NCBI RefSeq assembly: GCF_003003255.1
Contig: NZ_PVTD01000002.1
Span: 775,021-839,020, forward strand
From: Aliiruegeria haliotis
Lineage (GTDB): Bacteria; Pseudomonadota; Alphaproteobacteria; Rhodobacterales; Rhodobacteraceae
Length of the DNA stretch: 64,000 nt
Direction: 5' to 3'
Below, in pieces: positions 45,004-53,642 of this stretch. The first letter of the stretch is position 1; every line of letters begins with the position of its first letter. The notes under the pieces were generated by a model, which was not told where the DNA came from, ran no database searches, and was given only the letters and a program-made list of their open reading frames with translations. A program made the position numbers and the translations under genes.

Positions 45004-46069
45004 ACCCCTCGCCCCCGGCGCCACCATTGGTATCCTCGGCGGCGGCCAGCTCGGCCGCATGCTGTCCGTTGCGGCAGCGCGTCTGGGCTATCGCTGTTAC
45101 ATATACGAACCCGGCGCCGCCCCCGCTGCCGATGTTGCGGCCGCCCGCACGCAGGCGCCCTACGAGGACCCCGCTGCGCTCGAGGCGTTCGCCCGCTCCG
45201 TCGACGTCGTGACCTTCGAGTTCGAGAATGTCCCGGCCGAGGCTCTCGACAGGATCGAGGCGATCGTGCCCTTACGGCCCAATCGCAAGGCGCTTTCCGT
45301 CAGCCAGGACCGGCTGACGGAAAAGGAGTTCCTCAGCGGACTGGGGCTGGCAACGGCCCCCTATGCCAATGTGGAAAGCCTCGCCGACCTTGAAGGCGCC
45401 CTTAAGACCCTTGGTTGCCCGTCGATCCTAAAGACCCGACGCCTCGGATACGACGGCAAGGGACAGGTCCGCCTGACCGATCCCGATCAGGCCGCCGATG
45501 CCATTGCTGCCACGAACGGCGCACCCGCCGTGCTCGAAGGATTTGTCTCCTTCACCAGCGAAATCTCTGTCATTGCCGCACGTGGCCTCAGCGGTGAGAT
45601 TTCCTGCTTCGATCCGGGCGAGAACGTCCATGAGGGCGGCATCCTGCGCACCACGACCGTGCCCGCCCCGATCCCCTCCCGTTTGCGCACCGATGCCGTG
45701 CTGCTCGCCGGGGCAATCCTGAATGCGCTCGACTATGTTGGCGTTCTGGGCGTGGAGCTTTTCGTCACGCCAACAGGGCTGATCGTCAACGAAATCGCCC
45801 CCCGCGTGCACAACTCCGGCCATTGGACGCAAAACGGCTGCGCGGTCGACCAGTTCGAGCAGCATATCCGCGCGATCACAGGCTGGCCCCTTGGCGACGG
45901 CAGCCGCCACACGGATGTGACGATGGAGAACCTGATCGGCGACGACATGGATCGGGTACCCGACCTCGCCCGCGATCCGGCCTGCGCACTGCACCTCTAT
46001 GGCAAGTCCGAAACCCGTCCGGGCCGCAAGATGGGCCACGCGAACCGCATCACCCCGCGGAGCGCCTGA
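44996..46069 (+). CDS. purK: N5-carboxyaminoimidazole ribonucleotide synthase
   Basis: 357-residue ATP-grasp enzyme that makes N5-CAIR from AIR, ATP and bicarbonate. It opens [20 protein letters not shown], then shows [29 protein letters not shown] (grasp lysine), [15 protein letters not shown] and [19 protein letters not shown], all standard. ATG at 44996 follows GGAGGTG and overlaps purE. It supplies PurE's substrate. Confidence 0.97.
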   Translation: MSEPLAPGATIGILGGGQLGRMLSVAAARLGYRCYIYEPGAAPAADVAAARTQAPYEDPAALEAFARSVDVVTFEFENVPAEALDRIEAIVPLRPNRKALSVSQDRLTEKEFLSGLGLATAPYANVESLADLEGALKTLGCPSILKTRRLGYDGKGQVRLTDPDQAADAIAATNGAPAVLEGFVSFTSEISVIAARGLSGEISCFDPGENVHEGGILRTTTVPAPIPSRLRTDAVLLAGAILNALDYVGVLGVELFVTPTGLIVNEIAPRVHNSGHWTQNGCAVDQFEQHIRAITGWPLGDGSRHTDVTMENLIGDDMDRVPDLARDPACALHLYGKSETRPGRKMGHANRITPRSA

Positions 46070-46101
46070 CACGCGCTCCATCGGTGGCCGTCCGCGGTGC
46101 G

Positions 46102-46359
46102 CTACCCGGCAAGTCTGAACACCTTGTCCCGGCTGGTCGCGCCCCGGACCAGTTCAAGCCGCGACTTCGGGACGCCGAGTGCCTTCGCCAGAAGCTTTTG
46201 CACCGCTGCGTTGGCTTTACCGCCTTCCGGTACGGCCGTGACATAGACCCGAAGCTCCTCGCCCGAGGCCTCTACCGCGTTGCGCGAAGCCTTCGGGGTC
46301 ACCCGTACCGCAAGCTCGCCCCCCTCCACGACCAGATGCGCGAGGCCACCCTTTTCCAT
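46102..46359 (-). CDS. DUF167 family protein (YggU-like)
   Basis: 85 residues. LAVRVTPKASRNAVE and VPEGGKANAAVQKLLAKALG are the two DUF167 signatures, followed by RLELVRGATSRDKVFRL. Small alpha/beta fold with unknown function. ATG at 46359 follows GGAAGGG and gives the family length; the frame continues upstream to 46407. It is divergent from the deacetylase-like gene and converges on purK. Confidence 0.9.
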   Translation of the reverse strand: MEKGGLAHLVVEGGELAVRVTPKASRNAVEASGEELRVYVTAVPEGGKANAAVQKLLAKALGVPKSRLELVRGATSRDKVFRLAG

Positions 46360-46421
46360 TCCGCCCTTCCCGTCCGGATTTCCGCTGCCTAGGGTAGCCC
46401 GCGACAAGACGGAGAACCATC

Positions 46422-47528
46422 ATGGCCACGGGATTTTTCTGGGACGAGCGCTGCTTCTGGCATGGAGGGGGCAACTACGCCATGACCTTGCCCGTTGGCG
46501 GACTGGTACAGCCGCTTGCAGGCGGTTTGCCGGAGAACCCGGAAACCAAGCGGCGCCTGCTCAACCTGATCCGCGTGACGGGCCTCGATGCACACCTTGT
46601 CATGCGGGGCGGTGCACCGGCATCGGCGGAGGACCTTGCGCGGGTGCACCCGGAAAGCTACCTCGCAGATTTTCGCGCTCTCTCCGGGGCCGGAGGCGGC
46701 GAACTTGGCTTGAGGACCCCTTTCGGCCAGGGGGGCTACGAGATCGCCGCGCTATCCGCCGGCCTTGCCCGCGAAGCCGTGTTCGCGGTGCTGCGGGGTG
46801 AGATGGACAATGCCTACGCCCTCTCCCGCCCCCCGGGGCACCATTGCCTGCCAGAGTTCCCCAACGGTTTCTGCCTGCTTGCGAATATCGCCATCGCGGT
46901 TGAAGCCGCCTTTGCCGAAGGTATGGTCGAGCGCGTGGCAATCCTCGACTGGGATGTGCACCACGGCAACGGCAGCGAGGCAATCTTCTACGACCGGCCC
47001 GACGTGCTCACCATTTCAATGCACCAGGAGCGCAATTACCCACTGGACACCGGGGATGCCGAGGATCGTGGCGCGGGACTGGGTGATGGTGCCAATATGA
47101 ACATCCCGCTGCCCCCGGGAACCGGCCACACGGGCTACCTCGCCGCCTTTGACCGCCTTGTCCTGCCCGCGCTGGACTCCTTCCGTCCCGATATTGTCGT
47201 CGTTGCCTGCGGCTTCGACGCAGCCGCAATCGACCCGTTGTCGCGAATGCTGGCAACCGCCCAGACGTTCCAGGACCTGACTGCACGCACCCGTGCCGCC
47301 GCCGAGACGCTCTGCGATGGCAAACTCGTGCTTGTGCACGAAGGGGGGTATTCGGAGGTCTACGTCCCCTTCTGCGGCCATGCCACGTTGGAGGCCCTGT
47401 CCGACGCCCCGGTTGTCGCGGAGGACCCGCTGGCCAGCACCTTCGCCACCCGCCAGCCGGGTCCCCGGCACGACGCGATGGTGAATAGCCTGATCTCGGA
47501 TCTGGAGGATTTCTTCTTTCGCACTTAA
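46422..47528 (+). CDS. Class II histone-deacetylase-like amidohydrolase
   Basis: 368-residue zinc amidohydrolase of the arginase/deacetylase fold. It begins GFFWDERCFWHGGGNYA, a start shared by bacterial class II HDAC-like proteins, and carries ALSRPPGHHCLPEFPNGFC, LDWDVHHGNGSEAIFY (zinc ligands Asp and His) and CGFDAAAIDPLSRM (third ligand Asp), then VHEGGYSEVYV. Known bacterial relatives deacetylate small acetyl-amines such as acetylpolyamines rather than histones. ATG at 46422 follows GGAG. It is followed 29 bp later by a nitroreductase gene. Confidence 0.9.
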   Translation: MATGFFWDERCFWHGGGNYAMTLPVGGLVQPLAGGLPENPETKRRLLNLIRVTGLDAHLVMRGGAPASAEDLARVHPESYLADFRALSGAGGGELGLRTPFGQGGYEIAALSAGLAREAVFAVLRGEMDNAYALSRPPGHHCLPEFPNGFCLLANIAIAVEAAFAEGMVERVAILDWDVHHGNGSEAIFYDRPDVLTISMHQERNYPLDTGDAEDRGAGLGDGANMNIPLPPGTGHTGYLAAFDRLVLPALDSFRPDIVVVACGFDAAAIDPLSRMLATAQTFQDLTARTRAAAETLCDGKLVLVHEGGYSEVYVPFCGHATLEALSDAPVVAEDPLASTFATRQPGPRHDAMVNSLISDLEDFFFRT

Positions 47529-47557
47529 CTAGGGCGCAACAGATCTACGGAGTTTTC

Positions 47558-48136
47558 ATGCCTCAACCGAACCAGGCCGCCCTCGATTTCCTGCTGACCC
47601 GCCGGTCGCGCCCGGCAAAGACACTGACGACGCCGGTGCCCGACGCGGATGCGCTGCGGACGCTTCTGACCGTGGCGGCCCGCACCCCGGACCACAAGAA
47701 GCTGGAGCCCTGGCGGTTCATCGTGCTCCAGAAGGCAGCCCTTGAACGCCTCGCCGAATTGGTGAAGGCCCGCGCCGAGGCTCTCGCGCTGGACCCGGAC
47801 AAGTCGGAGAAAATGGTGCGGCAGTTCGCGGATGCCGACCTCGTGGTCGCGGTCATTGGCGTGCCGAAGCCCAACGACGCGGTCCCGGAGGTCGAACAGA
47901 CCCTCTCCATCGGTGCTGCCTGCTACGGACTTCTCGCGGCAAGTCTCGCCGCGGGCTGGGGAGCCAACTGGCTCACCGGCTGGGCCAGCTTTGATCGGCC
48001 CTTTGTCGAGCAGGGCCTAGGCCTGGCGTCGGAGGAATTCGTCGCCGGTTTCATCCACATTGGCACCGAAACCGCCAAACCGCCTGAACGCCCCCGCCCC
48101 GACCTCGACGCGATCACGCAATGGGTGCGGTCATGA
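47558..48136 (+). CDS. Nitroreductase family protein (YdjA-like)
   Basis: 192-residue FMN-dependent oxidoreductase. LLTRRSRPAKTL and ARTPDHKKLEPWRFIVL are the N-terminal FMN phosphate and isoalloxazine contacts of small nitroreductases such as YdjA; GAACYGLLAASLAAGWGANW completes the dimer interface. It probably uses NAD(P)H to reduce nitro or quinone compounds; the natural substrate is unknown. ATG at 47558 follows GGAG. The stop overlaps the EI24-like gene by 4 bp. Confidence 0.9.
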   Translation: MPQPNQAALDFLLTRRSRPAKTLTTPVPDADALRTLLTVAARTPDHKKLEPWRFIVLQKAALERLAELVKARAEALALDPDKSEKMVRQFADADLVVAVIGVPKPNDAVPEVEQTLSIGAACYGLLAASLAAGWGANWLTGWASFDRPFVEQGLGLASEEFVAGFIHIGTETAKPPERPRPDLDAITQWVRS

Positions 48137-48855
48137 GGATCCTGTCCGACTTCGCGAAAGCGTTGTCGCAGATGATGGACCGGCGGTTTCTGCGTGTGCT
48201 CTTCCTCGGTCTCGGCCTGACAATCGGCCTGCTCGCCGGAGCGACGTGGCTTCTGGCCTGGGTCGTCGGCGGTCTCGTGCCGACGGATTCGACACTCTTC
48301 GGTATCTCCCTCGACTTTGCAAATGGGCTGGCATCCGGCGCTGCCATCGTGCTAATGCTCGGCGCTTCCGTGTTCCTGATGGTGCCGGTTGCCTCGGCCT
48401 TCACAGGCTTCTTCCTCGACGATGTCGCCGAAGCCGTGGAGTCCCGTCACTACCCGCACCTGCCCCCGGTCGATCCTGTCCACTGGGGGGATGCGATGAA
48501 GGATTCCATCAATTTCCTCGGCGTGATCGTCTTCGTGAACGTGATCGCGCTGATCCTCTACTTCATGGTCGGTCCCTTCGCACCGATCATGTTCTGGATC
48601 GTGAACGGGTTTCTGCTCGGTCGCGAGTACTTCCAACTCGTAGCCATGCGGCGTGTCGGTCGCGAAGGCGCAAAGGTCGCGCGCCGCCGGCACATGCCGA
48701 AGATCTGGCTTGCTGGCACGCTCATGGCAGCACCGCTTTCAATTCCGATCGTGAACCTGTTTGTTCCGATCCTCGGTGCCGCGACCTTCACGCACCTCTA
48801 TCACCGGTTGGAAACTCCGGGCGCGCAGAGTCTGGCGAGAGCGCAAGACCTCTAG
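48133..48855 (+). CDS. EI24 domain membrane protein (CysZ-like)
   Basis: 240-residue membrane protein. Hydrophobic helices lie near residues 22-45, 60-90, 135-165 and 200-225, with FLDDVAEAVESRHYP and NGFLLGREYFQLVAMRR as segments typical of the EI24/CysZ fold. CysZ proteins import sulfate, but EI24-domain proteins are broader, so transport of sulfate is only a possibility. ATG at 48133 overlaps the nitroreductase stop (ATGA). A terminator follows within 45 bp. Confidence 0.85.
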   Translation: MRILSDFAKALSQMMDRRFLRVLFLGLGLTIGLLAGATWLLAWVVGGLVPTDSTLFGISLDFANGLASGAAIVLMLGASVFLMVPVASAFTGFFLDDVAEAVESRHYPHLPPVDPVHWGDAMKDSINFLGVIVFVNVIALILYFMVGPFAPIMFWIVNGFLLGREYFQLVAMRRVGREGAKVARRRHMPKIWLAGTLMAAPLSIPIVNLFVPILGAATFTHLYHRLETPGAQSLARAQDL

Positions 48856-48869
48856 CCCGAAAGAAAAAG

Positions 48870-48896
48870 CGCCGCCGGGTTGCCCGGCGACGTTTT
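48870..48896 (+). terminator. Rho-independent terminator after the EI24-like gene
   Basis: CGCCGGG and CCCGGCG pair around a TTG loop (48873-48889), followed by acGTTTTC. It closes the deacetylase-nitroreductase-EI24 run. The T run is short, so strength is moderate. Confidence 0.7.
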
Positions 48897-48929
48897 CGAT
48901 CCCTTCGGTTCACATGACGTGCAGCGAGT

Positions 48930-49169
48930 TTATCCGCTCGCGGCCCGAAACAGCTCCCAGGCATCCGCCTCCGTGCCGTCGGGCAGACGGCAAATGCCGC
49001 GTTCGCCGTCGGGTGTGGTCTCGGTGAAGTACTCCCAGCCGCTCTTGACGCAGAAGGCCGCCGCCGGGTTTTCGGCTCCGGCGACAGATTGCGCCACCGG
49101 ATTGGCCGGAGGTGCGGAATTGCATCCCGCCAACGCCAGCCCGGCCGCCAGACACATCAGTCTTTTCAT
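48930..49169 (-). CDS. Small DUF333 lipoprotein
   Basis: 79 residues. The signal LMCLAAGLALAGC ends in a lipobox with Cys at residue 16, so the mature protein is lipid-anchored. The rest, NPAAAFCVKSGWEYFTETTP then GICRLPDGTEADAWELFRA, matches the DUF333 domain, whose two cysteines may form a disulfide. Function is unknown, though homologues are linked to hemolysin-like annotation. It follows DUF1467 by 3 bp, so it ends the mce operon. Confidence 0.85.
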   Translation of the reverse strand: MKRLMCLAAGLALAGCNSAPPANPVAQSVAGAENPAAAFCVKSGWEYFTETTPDGERGICRLPDGTEADAWELFRAASG

Positions 49170-49172
49170 CGT

Positions 49173-49478
49173 CTACTCTCCATCCTTGGTCGTTTGTGCC
49201 GCCCCACCTTCGGGACCAAACCTGTGGAACAGATCAAAGTCGTCCACGGTGATCGTCCCGGTCATGATGATGGCGCAAGTAATGCCCCAAAGCGGCAATG
49301 TCACAAGGGTCACGATCCTGGCTTTGCGTTTCAGAGCAGGGTTCGTCGGGGCAGAGCGTGGCGTACCGGGCACGACGTCCCCCGAATCATCCTGCGTGGT
49401 CAGCCGGATCGGCAGCACGATGAACAACACCATGAACCAGATCACGGCGAACAGGACGAGCGCGGAGGTGATCGCCAT
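49173..49478 (-). CDS. DUF1467 family membrane protein
   Basis: 101 residues with two hydrophobic helices (about 3-23 and 57-75) and a linker between, matching DUF1467, a small alphaproteobacterial family. It begins directly after the epimerase gene (the two do not overlap), as is common for this pair in relatives. Function unknown; no motif beyond LFAVIWFMVLFIVLPIRLTT. Confidence 0.88.
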   Translation of the reverse strand: MAITSALVLFAVIWFMVLFIVLPIRLTTQDDSGDVVPGTPRSAPTNPALKRKARIVTLVTLPLWGITCAIIMTGTITVDDFDLFHRFGPEGGAAQTTKDGE

Positions 49479-49886
49479 TCAGCCGACCTGCTCGAGTTCG
49501 ATCAGGCAACCGTTGAAATCCTTGGGATGCAGGAAAAGCACCGGATTCTTGTGGGCGCCGATCTTCGGCTCACCGTTGCCAAGCACACGCGCGCCCTGCT
49601 CCGTCAGCTTGTCACGGGCGGCGAGGATATCCTCAACCTCGTAGCACATGTGGTGGATGCCACCGGCGGGGTTCTTCTCCAGGAAACCGGCGATCGGGGA
49701 TTTCTCGCCCAGCGGGTAAAGCAGCTCTACCTTGGTGTTCGGCAACTCGATGAACACGACCGTGACCCCGTGATCGGGCTCGTCCTGTGGCTCGCCCACC
49801 TTGGCGCCCAGTGTATTGCGGTACTGCTCGGACGCCGCTTCGAGGTCCGGCACGGCAATGGCAACGTGGTTCAGACGACCAATCAT
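49479..49886 (-). CDS. mce: Methylmalonyl-CoA epimerase
   Basis: 135-residue vicinal-oxygen-chelate enzyme that interconverts (R)- and (S)-methylmalonyl-CoA in propionate use. RLNHVAIAVPDLEAA carries the first metal His, and GGIHHMCYEVEDI the second; the late CLIELEQ gives the Glu ligand. LFIELPNTKVELL-type strands between fit the two-module fold. It leads the mce-DUF1467-DUF333 operon and diverges from the response regulator gene. The mutase genes it serves are not in the window. Confidence 0.93.
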   Translation of the reverse strand: MIGRLNHVAIAVPDLEAASEQYRNTLGAKVGEPQDEPDHGVTVVFIELPNTKVELLYPLGEKSPIAGFLEKNPAGGIHHMCYEVEDILAARDKLTEQGARVLGNGEPKIGAHKNPVLFLHPKDFNGCLIELEQVG

Positions 49887-50031
49887 GATCTTCTCCTGGC
49901 TTGAGTTTCGGCGCCCTTATCGCGCCGGGCGGGCGGGTGCTGCAACCCCTGGCGCCTGCGGCTCAGCGTCCATTTACCGCTCGTTAGGCAGAATCGCCGT
50001 TTACTCATTGCAAAGGATGAAAGGACGGACA

Positions 50032-50751
50032 ATGTCGGACGATTTCGCCACGCTCGTGAATGCCCGGAAGCCCACCGCCGAACGGCCGCTCCTGGGCCTG
50101 ACTGTTCTGGTTGTGGAAGACAGTCGTTTCGCCTGCGAGGCGATGCGGCTCCTTTGCCTGCGAAGCGGTGCCCGGATCCGCAGGGCGGATTGTTTGGCCT
50201 CCGCACATCGCCACCTTTCGGTCTACCGGCCGTCGACGGTTGTGGTCGACATGGGGCTGCCGGACGGATCCGGCGCGGAACTGATCCACGACCTGGCATC
50301 CTCCGCCCCGCGCGTTCCCGTGCTCCTCGGCATAAGCGGCGATGCCGGGGAGGAGCAAAAGGCCATGACAGCAGGTGCCGATGGGTTCCTGTTGAAGCCG
50401 ATTACGAGCCTCGCGGCGTTTCAGCAGGCCATTCTCGACCGAATGCCAGTTGCGGAACGCCCTGTAGGACCTCGCAAGCTCAGCTCCGCTTCGATCAGCC
50501 CGGACCCGATCGCCCTGCGTGATGATCTCAGCCATGTGGCGGAAATTCTGTCCACGCCGCTCGATACCCAAACCCTTGGATACATCGCGCAATTCCTGTC
50601 CTCGCTTGCGCAATGCGCCAGCGACACCACGCTCGAACGCGCTGCCGCGCACTTGAAAGAAGGGTTGGGCAACGACCTGCCGGTGCAGGCCGCTCTGGGC
50701 GAGATCAATGACTACGTCGAGACCCGCCTGACCGGCACAGGCCCGCTCTGA
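50032..50751 (+). CDS. Orphan response regulator with helical C-terminal domain
   Basis: 239 residues. The receiver domain spans about 20-145: LTVLVVEDSRFACEAMRLLC (acidic pocket), VVVDMGLPDGSG (phospho-acceptor Asp), LGISGD (Ser in place of Thr) and ADGFLLKPI (conserved Lys). The remaining 90 residues are helical, without a helix-turn-helix or enzyme motif, so it may act by protein binding. ATG at 50032 follows AAAGGA. No histidine kinase gene is next to it. It diverges from the epimerase operon. Confidence 0.85.
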   Translation: MSDDFATLVNARKPTAERPLLGLTVLVVEDSRFACEAMRLLCLRSGARIRRADCLASAHRHLSVYRPSTVVVDMGLPDGSGAELIHDLASSAPRVPVLLGISGDAGEEQKAMTAGADGFLLKPITSLAAFQQAILDRMPVAERPVGPRKLSSASISPDPIALRDDLSHVAEILSTPLDTQTLGYIAQFLSSLAQCASDTTLERAAAHLKEGLGNDLPVQAALGEINDYVETRLTGTGPL

Positions 50752-50867
50752 AGGGGCGCGCGCCGGCATGTCTGGCATTGGCAGCGCGGGCCCAGACAGG
50801 GTGTGGGGCGTCCCGTTGGAATAGATCGGAACGCATTGGGTCGCCAATTTCCGCTCCCACCATGGGT

Positions 50868-52091
50868 TCAGAGGATCACGCCGGGAGCCTGCGCCATGTC
50901 GAGCCCGGGAAAGACGGCGCTCTCGAGCACCGAAACCGGCAGACCATACAGCCCGCGTATGGCCGAGGCAGCATAGGCACGAACATCCTCGGTCGGCAAC
51001 AGGTCGCGTCCCGCGTAGAGATCACCCTCTGACAGCCCGGGCCATTTTCCGTGAACGATGCCCCCCCGGATTGCCCCACCTGCCAGAAGCATGGCGCCGC
51101 CGGTTCCGTGATCCGTGCCGGCGGTTCCATTCTGACGCACGGTCCGGCCGAACTCCGTCAAGGCCAAGACCGTGGTCCCGGCCCAAAGTGGCCCCAGACC
51201 GATTTTCAGCGCTAGGATTGTGTCGGCCAGTCGGCCCAGCGCCCGCGAAAGTACATAGCGCTGATTGTTGTGCGTATCCCAGCCGTTGATCGAGAATGCA
51301 GCAATCCGTGTCTCCTCCCGAAGGCGTTCGACGGCGAACTCGGCCACTTCCAGGTGTCCCCTTCCGCCTTTGGCCTGCTTCATCATCTCCTGCATCGCCA
51401 TCATGTCATCGTCGGGCGCGGCCTCCACCGTCGCGGCCATCGTCCGGGTCAGTTCAAGCGCCTCGGTCACGGCATCCCGGAAAAGCGGATCCTCATGGTA
51501 GGTCATCTCCAGCAGCAGTTCCGCCTGTGGCGAGATCCGCATTTCCGTCCCCGGCGCCCAGTTCGAAACTGGCGCAGCCCCCTTCAACAGTAGCAGATCC
51601 TCCCGCCCGATTGCGTAGGCTGTGCGCGCTTCGACGCCCGGGACGGATTGAAGCATCCGGTTAAGCCAGCCATCGCGGGCCACCCGCTCGCCCGGGCCAA
51701 AACCGCCACCGGCTTCAAGCAGATCCTGTCCGTCAAAATGGCTGCGCTTGTCCCGATACGGGGTCGACACCGCATGCGCGAAAGAAAGCTCTCCCGCCGC
51801 CCACAGAGGTATGAGCGGCGACATGGCCGGATGCAGAGCGAAAAAACCGTCGAGATCGGCGGCCCCAGCACTCTCCCCGAACTTCAATTCGCGTCCCCGC
51901 AGCGCCGCGAGATCCCGATCTCCGTAGGGTTGCACAACGTCCAACCCGTCCATCCCCCCGCGCAGGATGATAACGACCAGTCGCGCATCCCACGGCGCGG
52001 CCGCAAGGGTAACCGGCGTCAGCAGGGGGCTTGCCGCAGCGGAGCAACCAAGTGCGGCAGAGGCGCGAAGGAAGTCCCGTCTTGAAACCAT
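50868..52091 (-). CDS. DUF1501 family protein with Tat signal
   Basis: 407 residues. The N-terminus MVSRRDFLRASAALGCSAAA is a twin-arginine signal, so the folded protein would be exported to the periplasm. The rest matches DUF1501, an alkaline-phosphatase/sulfatase-related fold: VIILRGGMDGLDVVQPYGD, FALHPAMSPLIPLW, AFSINGWDTHNNQ, LTEFGRTVRQNGTAGTDHGT. Enzyme activity is unproven. It lies 9 bp after the DUF1800 gene; these two families are typically encoded together. Confidence 0.9.
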   Translation of the reverse strand: MVSRRDFLRASAALGCSAAASPLLTPVTLAAAPWDARLVVIILRGGMDGLDVVQPYGDRDLAALRGRELKFGESAGAADLDGFFALHPAMSPLIPLWAAGELSFAHAVSTPYRDKRSHFDGQDLLEAGGGFGPGERVARDGWLNRMLQSVPGVEARTAYAIGREDLLLLKGAAPVSNWAPGTEMRISPQAELLLEMTYHEDPLFRDAVTEALELTRTMAATVEAAPDDDMMAMQEMMKQAKGGRGHLEVAEFAVERLREETRIAAFSINGWDTHNNQRYVLSRALGRLADTILALKIGLGPLWAGTTVLALTEFGRTVRQNGTAGTDHGTGGAMLLAGGAIRGGIVHGKWPGLSEGDLYAGRDLLPTEDVRAYAASAIRGLYGLPVSVLESAVFPGLDMAQAPGVIL

Positions 52092-52100
52092 GTCGTACTC

Positions 52101-53477
52101 CTAGCGCCGTTGGAATTCGGGAGAGGACAGGACGAGGCCGATCCCGTCGCCGCGAGTTTCCGCAGCCCCTGCGGCGAACAGGGTCCGCTCGGATGCCAGT
52201 GAACCAAGCGCCACATCGACGAAATCGCGCGGGTCGGACAACTCCAACTCCGACGCCCCCTGCACACCCATCGCCCAATCGATCCGCGCAGCCAGACCTT
52301 GTGGGGTGATCCAGTGCCCGGTGTCCTCCGGCCAGCCATCGGGGCCGGTCGGCGTCTGCCAGGTCTGACCCATCAACTGGGCAGGCGTGGTCACAAGTTG
52401 CCGAAACCGCTTCGGGGTGAGGTTGGTCAGTGTCTTGCCTCTCATCCCCAAGGCCCGCAGTCCTGCGACGATGAACTCGACCGGACGGCGGACCTTGCGC
52501 ATGGGCCGGGAAAAAGCTGTCGGGTGCTCAAGCAGCGCTGCATAGACGCTTGTCAGATCGCCCCCCGTCTCCAGGAAGCGTGTCTCCAGCGCAGCCACCA
52601 GGTCGGGATCAGGGGTATCCGAAAAGAAGTGCACCGCCAGTTTGCGCGCGACATGCGCGGCGGTGTCAGGATGCGTAGCGAGCGTGTCGAGAACCTCGTG
52701 GACATCCTCGATCTTCGGCTTGCGCCGCCCGAAAGCGCGCCCCAGCACGTATTCCGGCCCCGGTTCGCCCCTTCGCTCGAAATACTTGAACCCATCCGGA
52801 ACGTTGCCACCCAGCCCTGCAAAAAGCTCCGCCAACTGGCGCACATCATCCTGACCGTAGGCACCGTCCACACCGAGCGAGTGAAGCTCAAGCACTTCGC
52901 GGGCGAGGTTCTCGTTCAGGCCCCTGTTCGGCTTTCCCTTCGCGAACGGCGAGTTCGGCCCGACCGACCGGGTCTGGTCGAGGTAGAACAGCATCATGGG
53001 ATGCAGCGTGGCCGCCCGGAGCAAATCCGCGAAACGGCCCGCCACATGCGGACGAATGGCCTCGTCGATGAACATCGAGACCGCAGGCCGCGTGACGAAG
53101 CTCTTGCTGACCACCGTGAAATGGTCCGCCCAGAATGCGACGAGACGCTCCCGAAAACCATCCTCCGTTTCCAAACCGCGTGCAAGTTGCCGCGCCGCAT
53201 ACCGCCACTTTCGAGCACTGAACCGGCTGCGCAGCTTCTTGAACTCTTCCTTTTGCGACTCCACATCGCCTTCGTTCCGGCGGATCGCCCTTTGCAAGGA
53301 CTGGTGGCGCCGTGCGTCTTCGGCAATGGACGAAAACGGCGGGACAGGAAAAACCCTCACCATGGAGTCCGCGCGCGTCAGCGCCGAGAGCATCGCGTCA
53401 ACAGAGGCTGGTGCCTCTAAACGGGGAGAGCGACCGGTGCCGAAGCGAAACTCGGCAAGTGTCGGATCGAAGGCCAA
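52101..53477 (-). CDS. DUF1800 family protein
   Basis: 458-residue DUF1800 protein (PF08811), helical and soluble, without an evident signal. Typical segments are LVAFWADHFTVVSK, MLFYLDQTRSVGPNSPFAKG, GLNENLAREVLELHSLGVDG and YGQDDVRQLAELFAGLG. Start is TTG at 53477 behind AGGAGAGG; no nearby ATG fits. The pair DUF1800-DUF1501 recurs widely, so the two products probably act together, in a process that is not known. Confidence 0.9.
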   Translation of the reverse strand: MAFDPTLAEFRFGTGRSPRLEAPASVDAMLSALTRADSMVRVFPVPPFSSIAEDARRHQSLQRAIRRNEGDVESQKEEFKKLRSRFSARKWRYAARQLARGLETEDGFRERLVAFWADHFTVVSKSFVTRPAVSMFIDEAIRPHVAGRFADLLRAATLHPMMLFYLDQTRSVGPNSPFAKGKPNRGLNENLAREVLELHSLGVDGAYGQDDVRQLAELFAGLGGNVPDGFKYFERRGEPGPEYVLGRAFGRRKPKIEDVHEVLDTLATHPDTAAHVARKLAVHFFSDTPDPDLVAALETRFLETGGDLTSVYAALLEHPTAFSRPMRKVRRPVEFIVAGLRALGMRGKTLTNLTPKRFRQLVTTPAQLMGQTWQTPTGPDGWPEDTGHWITPQGLAARIDWAMGVQGASELELSDPRDFVDVALGSLASERTLFAAGAAETRGDGIGLVLSSPEFQRR

Positions 53478-53591
53478 AAGCGCCTCTCCTGAAGTTGAAC
53501 CAGATCAGACCGATTGCGCGCGATCCGCGCTCGATATTCAATAGCACATCCACGAAGCCAGTTGGCCATCGGCAAAGACCCGCTCCGCGAC

Positions 53592-53620
53592 AAAAAAAGG
53601 GCCGGGACAGAGCCCGGCCC
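53592..53620 (-). terminator. Rho-independent terminator of aspS
   Basis: On the minus strand GGGCCGGG and CCCGGCCC pair around a 6-base loop (53599-53620) and are followed by seven T (53592-53598), 23 bp after the aspS stop. Confidence 0.88.
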
Positions 53621-53642
53621 GATCATCGGTTCGACGCGTGGA

